The position numbers and the translations under genes were made by a program. From assembly GCF_008801475.1 (NCBI RefSeq), contig NZ_VZPP01000010.1:186001-250000 (forward strand): a stretch of DNA of 64,000 nucleotides. Reading direction: 5' to 3'. How positions within the stretch are numbered: the first letter of the stretch is position 1; each line of letters starts with the position of its first letter. Shown piece after piece: positions 26,119 to 37,172 of this stretch. The DNA comes from Pseudomonas moorei (lineage in GTDB: Bacteria > Pseudomonadota > Gammaproteobacteria > Pseudomonadales > Pseudomonadaceae). The notes beneath the pieces were generated by a model that saw only the letters and a program-made list of their open reading frames with translations, was not told the DNA's origin and made no database searches.

Positions 26119-28038
26119 TTAAACATCAGCAGCCGGACCGCCAATTGGTGTTTCAGGACGCTCATCCTGCACCACCGGAGGGGTTCCGGAAGTGCCGGTG
26201 CCACCCGACCAATCGCGAGGCTCGCGAGGCGTACGACCCGCCATGATGTCATCGATCTGATCAGCATCGATCGTCTCGTACTTCATCAGGGCATCGGCCA
26301 TTGCATCAAGCTTGTCACGGTTGTCCGTAAGGATCTGCTTAGCTGTGCCGTAGCATTGATCAATAATGCTGCGCACTTCGGAGTCGATCAGCTTGGCCGT
26401 CTCGCCGGAGAAACTTGCATTCTGACCACCGCCGCCGCGACCAAGGAAAACCTCACCTTCTTCTTCGGCGTACATCAAAGGACCGAGTTTCTCCGAAAGC
26501 CCCCACTTGGTCACCATGTTCCGCGCAATCTGGCTGGCACGCATGATGTCGTTGGAGGCACCGGTGGTTACACCATCGAAGCCCAGCGTCATCTCTTCAG
26601 CGATACGACCACCGTACAACGAGCAAATCTGGCTGATCAGCGCCCGCTTGGACAAGCTGTAGCGATCTTCTTCCGGCAGGAACATGGTCACACCCAAGGC
26701 GCGACCACGCGGAATAATCGACACCTTGTATACCGGATCATGCTCGGGCACGACACGACCAACAATGGCGTGACCCGCCTCGTGGTAAGCCGTGTTCTGT
26801 TTTTCTTTCTCGGACATGACCATGGATTTGCGCTCGGCACCCATCATGATCTTGTCTTTGGCCAGTTCGAATTCCTTCATTTCGACAATGCGCTTGCCAG
26901 CACGGGCGGCAAACAGCGAAGCCTCGTTTACCAGGTTGGCCAGGTCGGCACCGGAGAAGCCAGGCGTACCACGAGCGATAACGGCCGGAGCGACGTCGTC
27001 ACCCATTGGCACTTTGCGCATGTGGACCTTGAGAATCTGTTCGCGGCCACGGATATCCGGCAGACCCACTACAACCTGACGGTCGAAACGGCCCGGGCGC
27101 AGCAGCGCAGGGTCCAGTACGTCTGGACGGTTGGTGGCGGCAATCACGATGATGCCGTCATTCATTTCGAAGCCATCCATCTCTACCAGCAACTGGTTGA
27201 GCGTCTGCTCGCGCTCGTCGTGACCGCCACCCATGCCGGCGCCACGATGGCGACCGACGGCGTCGATTTCGTCGATGAAGATGATGCATGGCGCGTGTTT
27301 TTTGGCCTGCTCGAACATGTCACGAACACGGCTGGCACCCACACCAACGAACATTTCGACGAAATCGGAACCGGAAATGGTGAAGAATGGCACCTTGGCT
27401 TCGCCAGCAATCGCCTTGGCCAGCAAGGTTTTACCGGTACCCGGAGGACCAACCATCAGCACGCCGCGGGGAATGCGACCGCCCAGACGCTGGAACTTGC
27501 CCGGATCACGCAGGAACTCGACCAGCTCACCGACCTCTTCCTTGGCTTCGTCACAACCGGCAACGTCAGCCAACGTGGTCTTGACCTGATCTTCAGACAG
27601 CAGGCGCGCCTTGCTCTTGCCAAAACTCATTGGCCCGCCCTTGCCTCCGGCGCCGCCCTGCATCTGCCGCATGAAGAACATGAACACGGCAATGATCACG
27701 AGGATCGGGAAGCTTGCGACCAGGAGTTGAGTCCAGATGCTTTGCTGTTCAGGCTGCTTGCCTTCGACCACGACGTGGTTATCCACCAGGTCGCCGATCA
27801 AACCATTGTCCTGGATCGCCGGACGAATGGTCTTGAAACTGTCGCCATCGTTGCGCTTGCCGGTAATCACGTAGCCATCAACCGCCACGCGCTCGACCTT
27901 GCCATCCTTGACCTGCTGGATGAAGTCGGAATAGTTGAGGGTCTGCGGCTCGTTAGGGCTGGAGAAGTTGTTCATCACCGTCACCAGGACAGCCGCGATG
28001 ATCAACCACAGGATCAGATTCTTTGCCATATCGTTCAA
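26119..28038 (-). CDS. ftsH: ATP-dependent zinc metalloprotease FtsH
   Basis: A membrane-bound AAA protease of 636-639 residues. It has two membrane segments (about 7-25 and 100-122) around a periplasmic domain, Walker A GPPGTGKT near 200, second-region FIDEIDAVGR, and the zinc motif HEAGH near 417. The start is uncertain: GAGGG lies seven bases before a TTG at 28038 (giving MNDMAKN) but 16 bases before the ATG at 28029 (MAKN) that is usually annotated. It is preceded by rlmE, as in E. coli. Confidence 0.97.
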   Translation of the reverse strand: MNDMAKNLILWLIIAAVLVTVMNNFSSPNEPQTLNYSDFIQQVKDGKVERVAVDGYVITGKRNDGDSFKTIRPAIQDNGLIGDLVDNHVVVEGKQPEQQSIWTQLLVASFPILVIIAVFMFFMRQMQGGAGGKGGPMSFGKSKARLLSEDQVKTTLADVAGCDEAKEEVGELVEFLRDPGKFQRLGGRIPRGVLMVGPPGTGKTLLAKAIAGEAKVPFFTISGSDFVEMFVGVGASRVRDMFEQAKKHAPCIIFIDEIDAVGRHRGAGMGGGHDEREQTLNQLLVEMDGFEMNDGIIVIAATNRPDVLDPALLRPGRFDRQVVVGLPDIRGREQILKVHMRKVPMGDDVAPAVIARGTPGFSGADLANLVNEASLFAARAGKRIVEMKEFELAKDKIMMGAERKSMVMSEKEKQNTAYHEAGHAIVGRVVPEHDPVYKVSIIPRGRALGVTMFLPEEDRYSLSKRALISQICSLYGGRIAEEMTLGFDGVTTGASNDIMRASQIARNMVTKWGLSEKLGPLMYAEEEGEVFLGRGGGGQNASFSGETAKLIDSEVRSIIDQCYGTAKQILTDNRDKLDAMADALMKYETIDADQIDDIMAGRTPREPRDWSGGTGTSGTPPVVQDERPETPIGGPAADV

Positions 28039-28230
28039 TTAACTACCCTCTGAAGCAAGCGCCGCTGATGGCGCGCGCTTCGCATGATATTCACCGGCCT
28101 AACTTACTACATTACCTACGACTTGGCAGGCGCCGTCTGTAACCCTTTGTGAAACACTTCCTACACAATATTCGTTATTTCCCACAGGGCGAAATACGAA
28201 AATCCTATTGCCCCGCAAAAAAACCTCGCT

Positions 28231-28860
28231 TTATTCACTCCGACCGCGGTAGCCCCAAGCCAGCATGTACTGCTCACGGGAACTGCCACGGGACGAGTCC
28301 GGTTTTATCATCTGGACCTTGTCGAATTTCTGACGAGCATCCTTTACGTAAGCATCAAACCCTTCACCCTGAAAAACCTTGATCACGAAATTACCACCCG
28401 GCTTGAGTATCCGAGCGGCCAGATCAAGAGCCAGCTCGCAAAGAAACATGGCTTTGGGCATATCTACGGCAGGCGTACCACTCATATTGGGGGCCATATC
28501 GGAAATCACAAGGTCCACCTGCGAATTACCCACAGCCTCAAGGATCCGGCCAAGCACTTCGTCCTGAGTGAAGTCACCCTGGATGAAAGTCACGTCCGGA
28601 ATGCTGTCCATTTCCAGGATGTCCGAGGCGATCAGACGTCCCTGCCCCCCAATCAGCCGGCTAGTGACCTGCGACCAGCCACCAGGCGCCGCACCCAGGT
28701 CGACAACGCTCATGCCCGGACGGATCAGCTTGTATTTCTCCTGGACCTCCAGAAGCTTGTAACTCGCACGCGAGCGGTAGCCATCCTTCTGCGCCTGCTT
28801 CACATAGGGGTCATTGACATGTCTTTTCAGCCAACCAAGGCTTGTCTTGGAACGCGCCAT
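28231..28860 (-). CDS. rlmE: 23S rRNA 2'-O-methyltransferase (U2552)
   Basis: A 209-residue SAM-dependent methyltransferase (RrmJ/FtsJ). The N-terminal lysine-rich segment, YRSRASYKLLE (catalytic Lys), the SAM loop DLGAAPGGWSQ near 60, and SDMAPNMSG near 120 are present. It is a heat-shock gene partner of ftsH in many bacteria. It is divergent from yhbY, sharing a 101-bp promoter region. Confidence 0.96.
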   Translation of the reverse strand: MARSKTSLGWLKRHVNDPYVKQAQKDGYRSRASYKLLEVQEKYKLIRPGMSVVDLGAAPGGWSQVTSRLIGGQGRLIASDILEMDSIPDVTFIQGDFTQDEVLGRILEAVGNSQVDLVISDMAPNMSGTPAVDMPKAMFLCELALDLAARILKPGGNFVIKVFQGEGFDAYVKDARQKFDKVQMIKPDSSRGSSREQYMLAWGYRGRSE

Positions 28861-28961
28861 TGGGCACCTCGTTGATAAGGGTCGTGATTAATTGGGCGGA
28901 TCCACGAACCCTCGGGTAAAATGGCCGCCATTTTACAGAATCCAGACGAAAGGGTCAGATT

Positions 28962-29270
28962 ATGCCGCTCACTCAAGAGCAGAAGAAACAGTACAAATCC
29001 ATTGGCCACCACCTGAAACCAGTTTTGATTGTGGCTGACAATGGTTTGACTGAAGGTGTTTTAGCCGAATTTGAACGCGCTTTGGCGGATCACGAGCTGA
29101 TCAAAATCAAGCTCAACATCCTGGATCGCGAGTCGCGCCTGGCGTCCATTGCAGAACTGTGCAAGGTCGGCAGGGCGGACCTGGTTCAGGTCATCGGCAA
29201 GATGGCACTGATTTACCGCAAAAACTTCAGCGTCAACAAGCAGCTGTCGAACGTCCATCGCTTCAAGTGA
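28962..29270 (+). CDS. yhbY: YhbY-type CRM-domain RNA-binding protein
   Basis: A 102-residue single-domain protein (CRS1-YhbY fold) associated with the 50S subunit. It begins with LTQEQKKQYKSIGHHLKPV and has the GLTEGVLAEF segment; the usual GxxG loop is replaced by the ADNGLTEG region. Start ATG 28962 follows AAAGGG. It is divergent from rlmE, the conserved arrangement. Confidence 0.92.
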   Translation: MPLTQEQKKQYKSIGHHLKPVLIVADNGLTEGVLAEFERALADHELIKIKLNILDRESRLASIAELCKVGRADLVQVIGKMALIYRKNFSVNKQLSNVHRFK

Positions 29271-29279
29271 TGGCAAGGG

Positions 29280-29702
29280 TCAAGGGTGTGCTTCGCGCAC
29301 CCTGCCACTCCACCCAGGCACCGGCTGTATGACCAGCACCAGTCCGGAAAAGCCCAGGACAAGATAACTGAACACCTGCCAACGCACCGCGTCGGGCCAC
29401 CCGACACGCACCGCGAAGTGCATCGCGCACGCGCCCAGCCCCATCAGCAACAGCTGCCCACGAATATCGCACCATAGACTGGCAAGGCCCTCGGCCTGAA
29501 TCAGCACCAAAGCCTGAAAAACCAGACACACTGTGGCAAAACCCACCATCAATGCACTCAGCATGCCTGCAATTTCGTCGATCAGCAGCGGTGCCAGGCC
29601 AATCAGCCCCAGCACCGGCAACAGACCGATATGCAACAACCACAGGCCGCCAACCCACAACATCTGAGTCAGCTGCCAAAGCACCGCGCCCGCACGAAGC
29701 AG
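29280..29702 (-). CDS. Small integral membrane protein (DUF4149-like)
   Basis: About 140 residues with four predicted membrane segments, beginning LLRAGAVLWQLTQMLWVGGLWL. The pattern and the place after greA suggest the DUF4149/TMEM205-like group, function unknown. The start is unclear: no ATG precedes the conserved region after the greA stop. CTG at 29702 or GTG at 29684 are the candidates; I give the longer. It is convergent with yhbY, with only nine bases between. Confidence 0.65.
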   Translation of the reverse strand: MLRAGAVLWQLTQMLWVGGLWLLHIGLLPVLGLIGLAPLLIDEIAGMLSALMVGFATVCLVFQALVLIQAEGLASLWCDIRGQLLLMGLGACAMHFAVRVGWPDAVRWQVFSYLVLGFSGLVLVIQPVPGWSGRVREAHP

Positions 29703-29718
29703 GCGCCTGCTTTTACCT

Positions 29719-30197
29719 TCAGATGTGGCGAACTTCGACAATCTCGTACTCGATGACGCCGCTCGGCGTCTTGACCGCGACCACGTCACCCTCTTCCTTG
29801 GCAATCAGGGCGCGGGCGATGGGTGAACCGACAGAGATCTTGCCGAGCTTGATGTCTGCCTCGTCCTCACCAACGATCTGGTAGGTCACGCTTTCATCAG
29901 TCTCGACGTTGGCGATCTCAACGGTCGTGCCGAAAATCACCTTGCCAGTATGTGCAATGGTCGTGACATCAATCACCACTGCATTTTGCATGCGGCCTTC
30001 GATGTCACGGATCCGCGCCTCAACCATACCCTGCTGCTCGCGAGCAGCGTGGTATTCGGCGTTTTCCTTCAAGTCACCCAACTCGCGGGCCGTACCGATG
30101 TCCTGGCTGAGCTTCGGACGAACGACCTTGGTCAGGTGAGCATGTTCTTCTTCCAGGGCGCGAGCGCCCTGAACGGTCATTGGGTACTTCGTTATGC

Positions 30198-30201
<4 letters not shown>
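29719..30201 (-). CDS. greA: Transcription elongation factor GreA
   Basis: A 160-residue factor that rescues backtracked RNA polymerase. The N-terminal coiled coil holds the acidic tip (IGTARELGDLKENAEYHAAREQQ, with Asp/Glu), followed by a C-terminal FKBP-like domain (GSPIARALIAKEEGDVV). Its ATG overlaps the carB stop (ATGA), so it is coupled to the carAB transcript. Confidence 0.97.
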
Positions 30202-33419
<3,218 letters not shown>

Positions 33420-33537
33420 GGGTTTGTCACTCAAATCCGCAGGTCAGTCGGCAAGCCGTCTTGTTCAATCTCTGAAGCCTTGAGGGGGCCGCCGGTATCG
33501 GGACCGCCCTCAAGCTTTGCAACATCAGGGCGAGCGA

Positions 33538-34674
33538 TCAGCGTCGCTTGGCCATCTCGTTGATGAAGCGATCAAACAAAGGCGCTACGTCGTTCGGGCC
33601 AGGGCTGGCTTCCGGGTGACCCTGGAAGCTGAAGGCGCTCTTGTCGGTACGCTCGATCCCTTGCAGGGTGCCGTCGAAGAGCGATTTGTGGGTCGCACGA
33701 ACGTTGGCCGGCAGGGTGGCTTCGTCTACGGCAAAACCGTGGTTCTGGCTGGTGATCATCACTACGCCGGTATCCAGATCCTGGACCGGGTGGTTGGCAC
33801 CGTGGTGGCCGTGACCCATTTTCAGGGTCTTGGCGCCGGAGGCCAGGGCCAGCAGCTGGTGACCAAGGCAGATGCCGAATACCGGAATTTCGGTTTCCAG
33901 CACGTCCTTGATCGCCTGGATCGCGTAGTCGCAAGGCTCCGGATCGCCAGGGCCGTTGGACAGGAACACACCGTCCGGCTGCAAGGCGAGCACATCGGCG
34001 GCAGGCGTTTGAGCCGGTACCACGGTGACGCGGCAACCGCGCTCGACCAACATGCGCAGGATGTTCAGCTTGACGCCGTAGTCGTAGGCAACCACGTGGT
34101 ACGGCAGCTCGGAGGCTTCGATGGTGGCATGGCTGTCGGTTTTCAGATCCCAGACCGTCGAACGCCACTCGTAATTCTCAGTAGTGCTGACGACTTTCGC
34201 CAGGTCCATGCCTTTCAGGCCAGGGAAGCCCTGGGCGGCGGCAATGGCGGCCTCATCGGAAATGTTGTCACCGGCCATGATGCAGCCGTTCTGTGCGCCT
34301 TTTTCACGCAGGATGCGAGTCAGGCGACGGGTGTCGATACCGGCGATTGCCACAACATTGTTGGCTTTCAGGTAGTCGGACAAGGACATGGTGTTACGCC
34401 AGTTGCTCGCAACCAGTGGCAGGTCACGGATGACCAGGCCAGCGGACCAGACGCGGTTGGACTCAGCGTCTTCCGGCGTGGTGCCGGTGTTGCCGATGTG
34501 CGGGTAAGTCAGGGTAACGATCTGTTGGGCGTAGGAAGGATCGGTAAGGATTTCCTGATAGCCGGTCATTGCGGTGTTGAACACCACCTCACCAACGGTT
34601 TGACCGTCGGCTCCAATGGCTTCGCCGCGAAAAATGCTGCCATCAGCAAGGGCGAGTATGGCTGGCTTAGTCAA
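33538..34674 (-). CDS. carA: Carbamoyl phosphate synthase, small (glutaminase) subunit
   Basis: A 378-residue subunit that hydrolyses glutamine and channels ammonia to CarB. The C-terminal class I glutaminase has the nucleophile in GICLGHQLLALA (near Cys269) and the His/Glu pair in the last 30 residues (GHPEASPGP). The start codon is TTG at 34674 with GGAGG upstream; E. coli carA also uses UUG. The TTG overlaps the stop of an upstream leader frame (TTGA). Confidence 0.97.
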   Translation of the reverse strand: MTKPAILALADGSIFRGEAIGADGQTVGEVVFNTAMTGYQEILTDPSYAQQIVTLTYPHIGNTGTTPEDAESNRVWSAGLVIRDLPLVASNWRNTMSLSDYLKANNVVAIAGIDTRRLTRILREKGAQNGCIMAGDNISDEAAIAAAQGFPGLKGMDLAKVVSTTENYEWRSTVWDLKTDSHATIEASELPYHVVAYDYGVKLNILRMLVERGCRVTVVPAQTPAADVLALQPDGVFLSNGPGDPEPCDYAIQAIKDVLETEIPVFGICLGHQLLALASGAKTLKMGHGHHGANHPVQDLDTGVVMITSQNHGFAVDEATLPANVRATHKSLFDGTLQGIERTDKSAFSFQGHPEASPGPNDVAPLFDRFINEMAKRR

Positions 34675-34823
34675 GAAGACCTCCCGTAAATAAAGCCTGA
34701 AAGGGCGATCGCAGGTTGTAAAAAAGCGGAGTGACGTATGGACACGTCACCCCGCTTCTTCACTGAATTATTCTGCGCGCTTTTAGTGGACACACTAAAG
34801 CTGTAGCTTACAGAAAAAGGCAT
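34671..34823 (-). CDS. Putative carA leader peptide (50 codons)
   Basis: An in-frame run from ATG 34823 (MPFSVSYSFSVSTKSAQNNS and on) to a TGA whose first bases are the carA TTG start (TTGA overlap). The message begins with a U-rich stretch (AUGCCUUUUUCUGU), then a small palindrome (CTGTA AGC TACAG, 34801-34813), then passes through the attenuator-like hairpin. The layout recalls the E. coli pyrBI leader, where a translating ribosome close behind a UTP-starved polymerase prevents termination. The ribosome site upstream is weak (GGCGGT). Inference from layout, not from homology. Confidence 0.5.
   Translation of the reverse strand: MPFSVSYSFSVSTKSAQNNSVKKRGDVSIRHSAFLQPAIALSGFIYGRSS
34718..34755 (-). 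promoter_or_regulatory. Attenuator-like terminator in the carA leader
   Basis: GCGGGGTGACGT pairs with ACGTCACTCCGC on the minus strand (one G-U, 6-nt loop), followed by six T. It ends about 45 bases before the carA start and lies inside the leader frame. A separate terminator already closes dapB upstream, so this one is positioned to control carA. Confidence 0.72.
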
Positions 34824-34885
34824 TTTTGGTCTACCGCCAATGAGCCCGAAAGGCCAGAGAATGCGACAGGACGTCGCTTGGCGGT

Positions 34886-34923
34886 GTAAAACCGGACTCA
34901 AGCAGATTGCTCGAGCCCGGTTT
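34886..34923 (-). terminator. Terminator of dapB
   Basis: A 16-bp stem (AAACCGGGCTCGAGCA against TGCTTGAGTCCGGTTT, two G-U pairs), loop ATC, running into TTTTACAC on the minus strand, 11 bases after the dapB stop. Confidence 0.85.
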
Positions 34924-34933
34924 CAATAGCGTT

Positions 34934-35740
34934 TTATCGCAGGTCGAGCACGTCTTGCATGTCGTAAAGACCAGGCTCTCGACCATCCAGCCACAAGGCA
35001 GCACGTACCGCGCCCTTGGCGAAGGTCATGCGACTGGAAGCCTTATGGGTGATTTCCAGGCGCTCCCCTTCACAGGCAAACAGCACCGTGTGATCCCCCA
35101 CCACATCACCACCGCGAACAGTGGCAAAACCGATGGTTTCACGCTCGCGCGCGCCGGTATGCCCCTCGCGACCATAGACCGCAACCTTCTGCAGGTCACG
35201 ATCCAGGGCACTGGCGATGACCTCACCCATGCGCAACGCCGTGCCGGAAGGCGCGTCGATCTTGTGCCGGTGGTGAGCTTCGATGATTTCGATATCCGCC
35301 TCGTCGCCCAACACACGAGCCGCCATATCGAGCAATTTCAGCGACAGGTTCACACCCACGCTGAAATTGGCTGCAAACACGATCGGGATGTCTTTGCCCG
35401 CCTCGGCCAGCAACTGCTTTTGCGCAGCGTCCAGCCCCGTCGTGCCGATGACCATGGCTTTACCCGCCTTGCGGCAGAAGGCCAGGTTTTTCAGCATGAC
35501 TTCCGGCAGGGTGAAGTCGATCAACACGTCGAACTCATCCGCCACCGCATCCAGGTTACCGGACAACGGCACGCCGATACGCCCCAGCGAAGCCAGCTCA
35601 CCGGCATCCACACCAATCAGCGTACTGCCAGGGCGAACGATGGCGGCTGTCAGACCGGTGAGCGGCGCGCGTTGCTGCACCGCCTCGACCAGGATCTTAC
35701 CCATGCGCCCGGCAGCGCCCATCACAGCTATACGTCGCAT
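34934..35740 (-). CDS. dapB: 4-hydroxy-tetrahydrodipicolinate reductase
   Basis: A 268-residue enzyme of lysine/diaminopimelate synthesis. The Rossmann motif GAAGRMG is at the start, and the catalytic HHRHKIDAPSGTA segment is near residue 155. Start ATG 35740 has AAGGAG upstream; a slightly longer frame adds two residues. It follows dnaJ by nine bases and is probably cotranscribed with it. Confidence 0.97.
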   Translation of the reverse strand: MRRIAVMGAAGRMGKILVEAVQQRAPLTGLTAAIVRPGSTLIGVDAGELASLGRIGVPLSGNLDAVADEFDVLIDFTLPEVMLKNLAFCRKAGKAMVIGTTGLDAAQKQLLAEAGKDIPIVFAANFSVGVNLSLKLLDMAARVLGDEADIEIIEAHHRHKIDAPSGTALRMGEVIASALDRDLQKVAVYGREGHTGARERETIGFATVRGGDVVGDHTVLFACEGERLEITHKASSRMTFAKGAVRAALWLDGREPGLYDMQDVLDLR

Positions 35741-35749
35741 GACCACTCC

Positions 35750-36874
35750 TTACAGATCGCCGAAGAAGCGCTTCACGCCTTCGAACCAGCCAGTGGTTTT
35801 CGGCGAGTGACTGTTGTCATCCGCCAGCGAGCTGCGGAACTCTTCGAGCATTTCACGCTGACGACGACTCAGATTCACCGGGGTTTCGACCGCCACGCGG
35901 CACATCAAGTCACCGGCACCGCCGCCACGCACAGGCGCAACACCCTTGCCACGAACGCGGAATTGCTTGCCGGTCTGAGTCCCTTCGGGAATCTTCAGTT
36001 TGACCCGACCATCGAGGGTCGGAATCTCCAGTTCACCACCCAACGCCGCATCGACGAAGCTGATCGGCACTTCGCAGAACAGATGCTTACCATCACGCTG
36101 GAAGATCGCGTGTTCGCGCACATTGATCACGACATACAGGTCGCCGGTCGGCCCGCCTTGCGCACCCGCCTCGCCTTCGCCAGACAGACGAATGCGGTCA
36201 CCGGTATCAACACCGGCCGGCACTTTCACCGACAGGGTCTTGTACTCTTCGACGCGACCTTCGCCATGGCAGGAGTCGCATGGATCGGAAATGATCTTGC
36301 CCTGACCATGGCAGCGCGGACAGGTCTGCTGCACCGAGAAGAAACCTTGCTGCATGCGCACCTGGCCGATACCGCCACAGGTCGGGCAGGTTACCGGAGA
36401 GGAGCCTTTCTTGGCACCCGAGCCATCGCACGGCTTGCAGTTGACCAGCGTTGGAACGCGGATATTCACGGTCGTGCCGCGCACCGCCTCTTCCAGATCC
36501 AGCTCCAGGGTATAACGCAGATCACTGCCGCGCTGAGCGCCGCCACGGGAACCACCGCGACCGCCACCGAAGAAGTCACTGAAGACATCGCCAAAGATAT
36601 CGGAGAAGTTCTGACCGCCAAAACCGGCACCGCCGCCACCCATGCTCGGGTCGACACCGGCATGACCATACTGGTCGTACGCCGCACGCTTGCTGGAATC
36701 GGACAGTACTTCGTAAGCCTCGTTGGCTTCCTTGAATTTCTCTTCCGACGCTTTGTCATCGGGATTACGGTCCGGGTGGTGCTTCATCGCCAGGCGACGG
36801 TAGGCCTTTTTCAGGTCCGCCTCGCTTGAGCCTCGTTCAACACCCAATACTTCGTAATAGTCACGCTTTGCCAT
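35750..36874 (-). CDS. dnaJ: Chaperone DnaJ
   Basis: A 374-residue Hsp40. The J domain (HPD near residue 33), a Gly/Phe-rich linker (about 75-110), four CxxCxGxG zinc repeats (CKPCDGSG, CPTCGGIG, CPRCHGQG, CDSCHGEG; 145-210) and a C-terminal substrate domain are all intact. It follows dnaK after 298 bp that hold a REP-like GCGGGAGCAAGCCCCCGC hairpin near 37100 but no clear second sigma-32 promoter. Confidence 0.98.
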   Translation of the reverse strand: MAKRDYYEVLGVERGSSEADLKKAYRRLAMKHHPDRNPDDKASEEKFKEANEAYEVLSDSSKRAAYDQYGHAGVDPSMGGGGAGFGGQNFSDIFGDVFSDFFGGGRGGSRGGAQRGSDLRYTLELDLEEAVRGTTVNIRVPTLVNCKPCDGSGAKKGSSPVTCPTCGGIGQVRMQQGFFSVQQTCPRCHGQGKIISDPCDSCHGEGRVEEYKTLSVKVPAGVDTGDRIRLSGEGEAGAQGGPTGDLYVVINVREHAIFQRDGKHLFCEVPISFVDAALGGELEIPTLDGRVKLKIPEGTQTGKQFRVRGKGVAPVRGGGAGDLMCRVAVETPVNLSRRQREMLEEFRSSLADDNSHSPKTTGWFEGVKRFFGDL

Positions 36875-37172
36875 AAGTCTTTTGCACTCTTAAGGACGTT
36901 CGGCAAACCTCTCCTGAGCCTCGCCAAACCCGTTGAGCCCCAATGAAGGCCCGGACCCAACTCACGTCAATTCAACGATCCTGGTCTTTGATTCGATGCG
37001 GTACTTGCGGCTCAGAAAGCAGGAGCATTCCCGGCCATACCATCAGCACGCGAACGTTGTCGCATACTGTAAAAATTCGCTTACTCCAGACACGCCAACG
37101 CGGGAGCAAGCCCCCGCGCGGCGACATCCTACCAGTCACCGCCTCAAGGCAGTCAACCGGCCGACCAACAAC

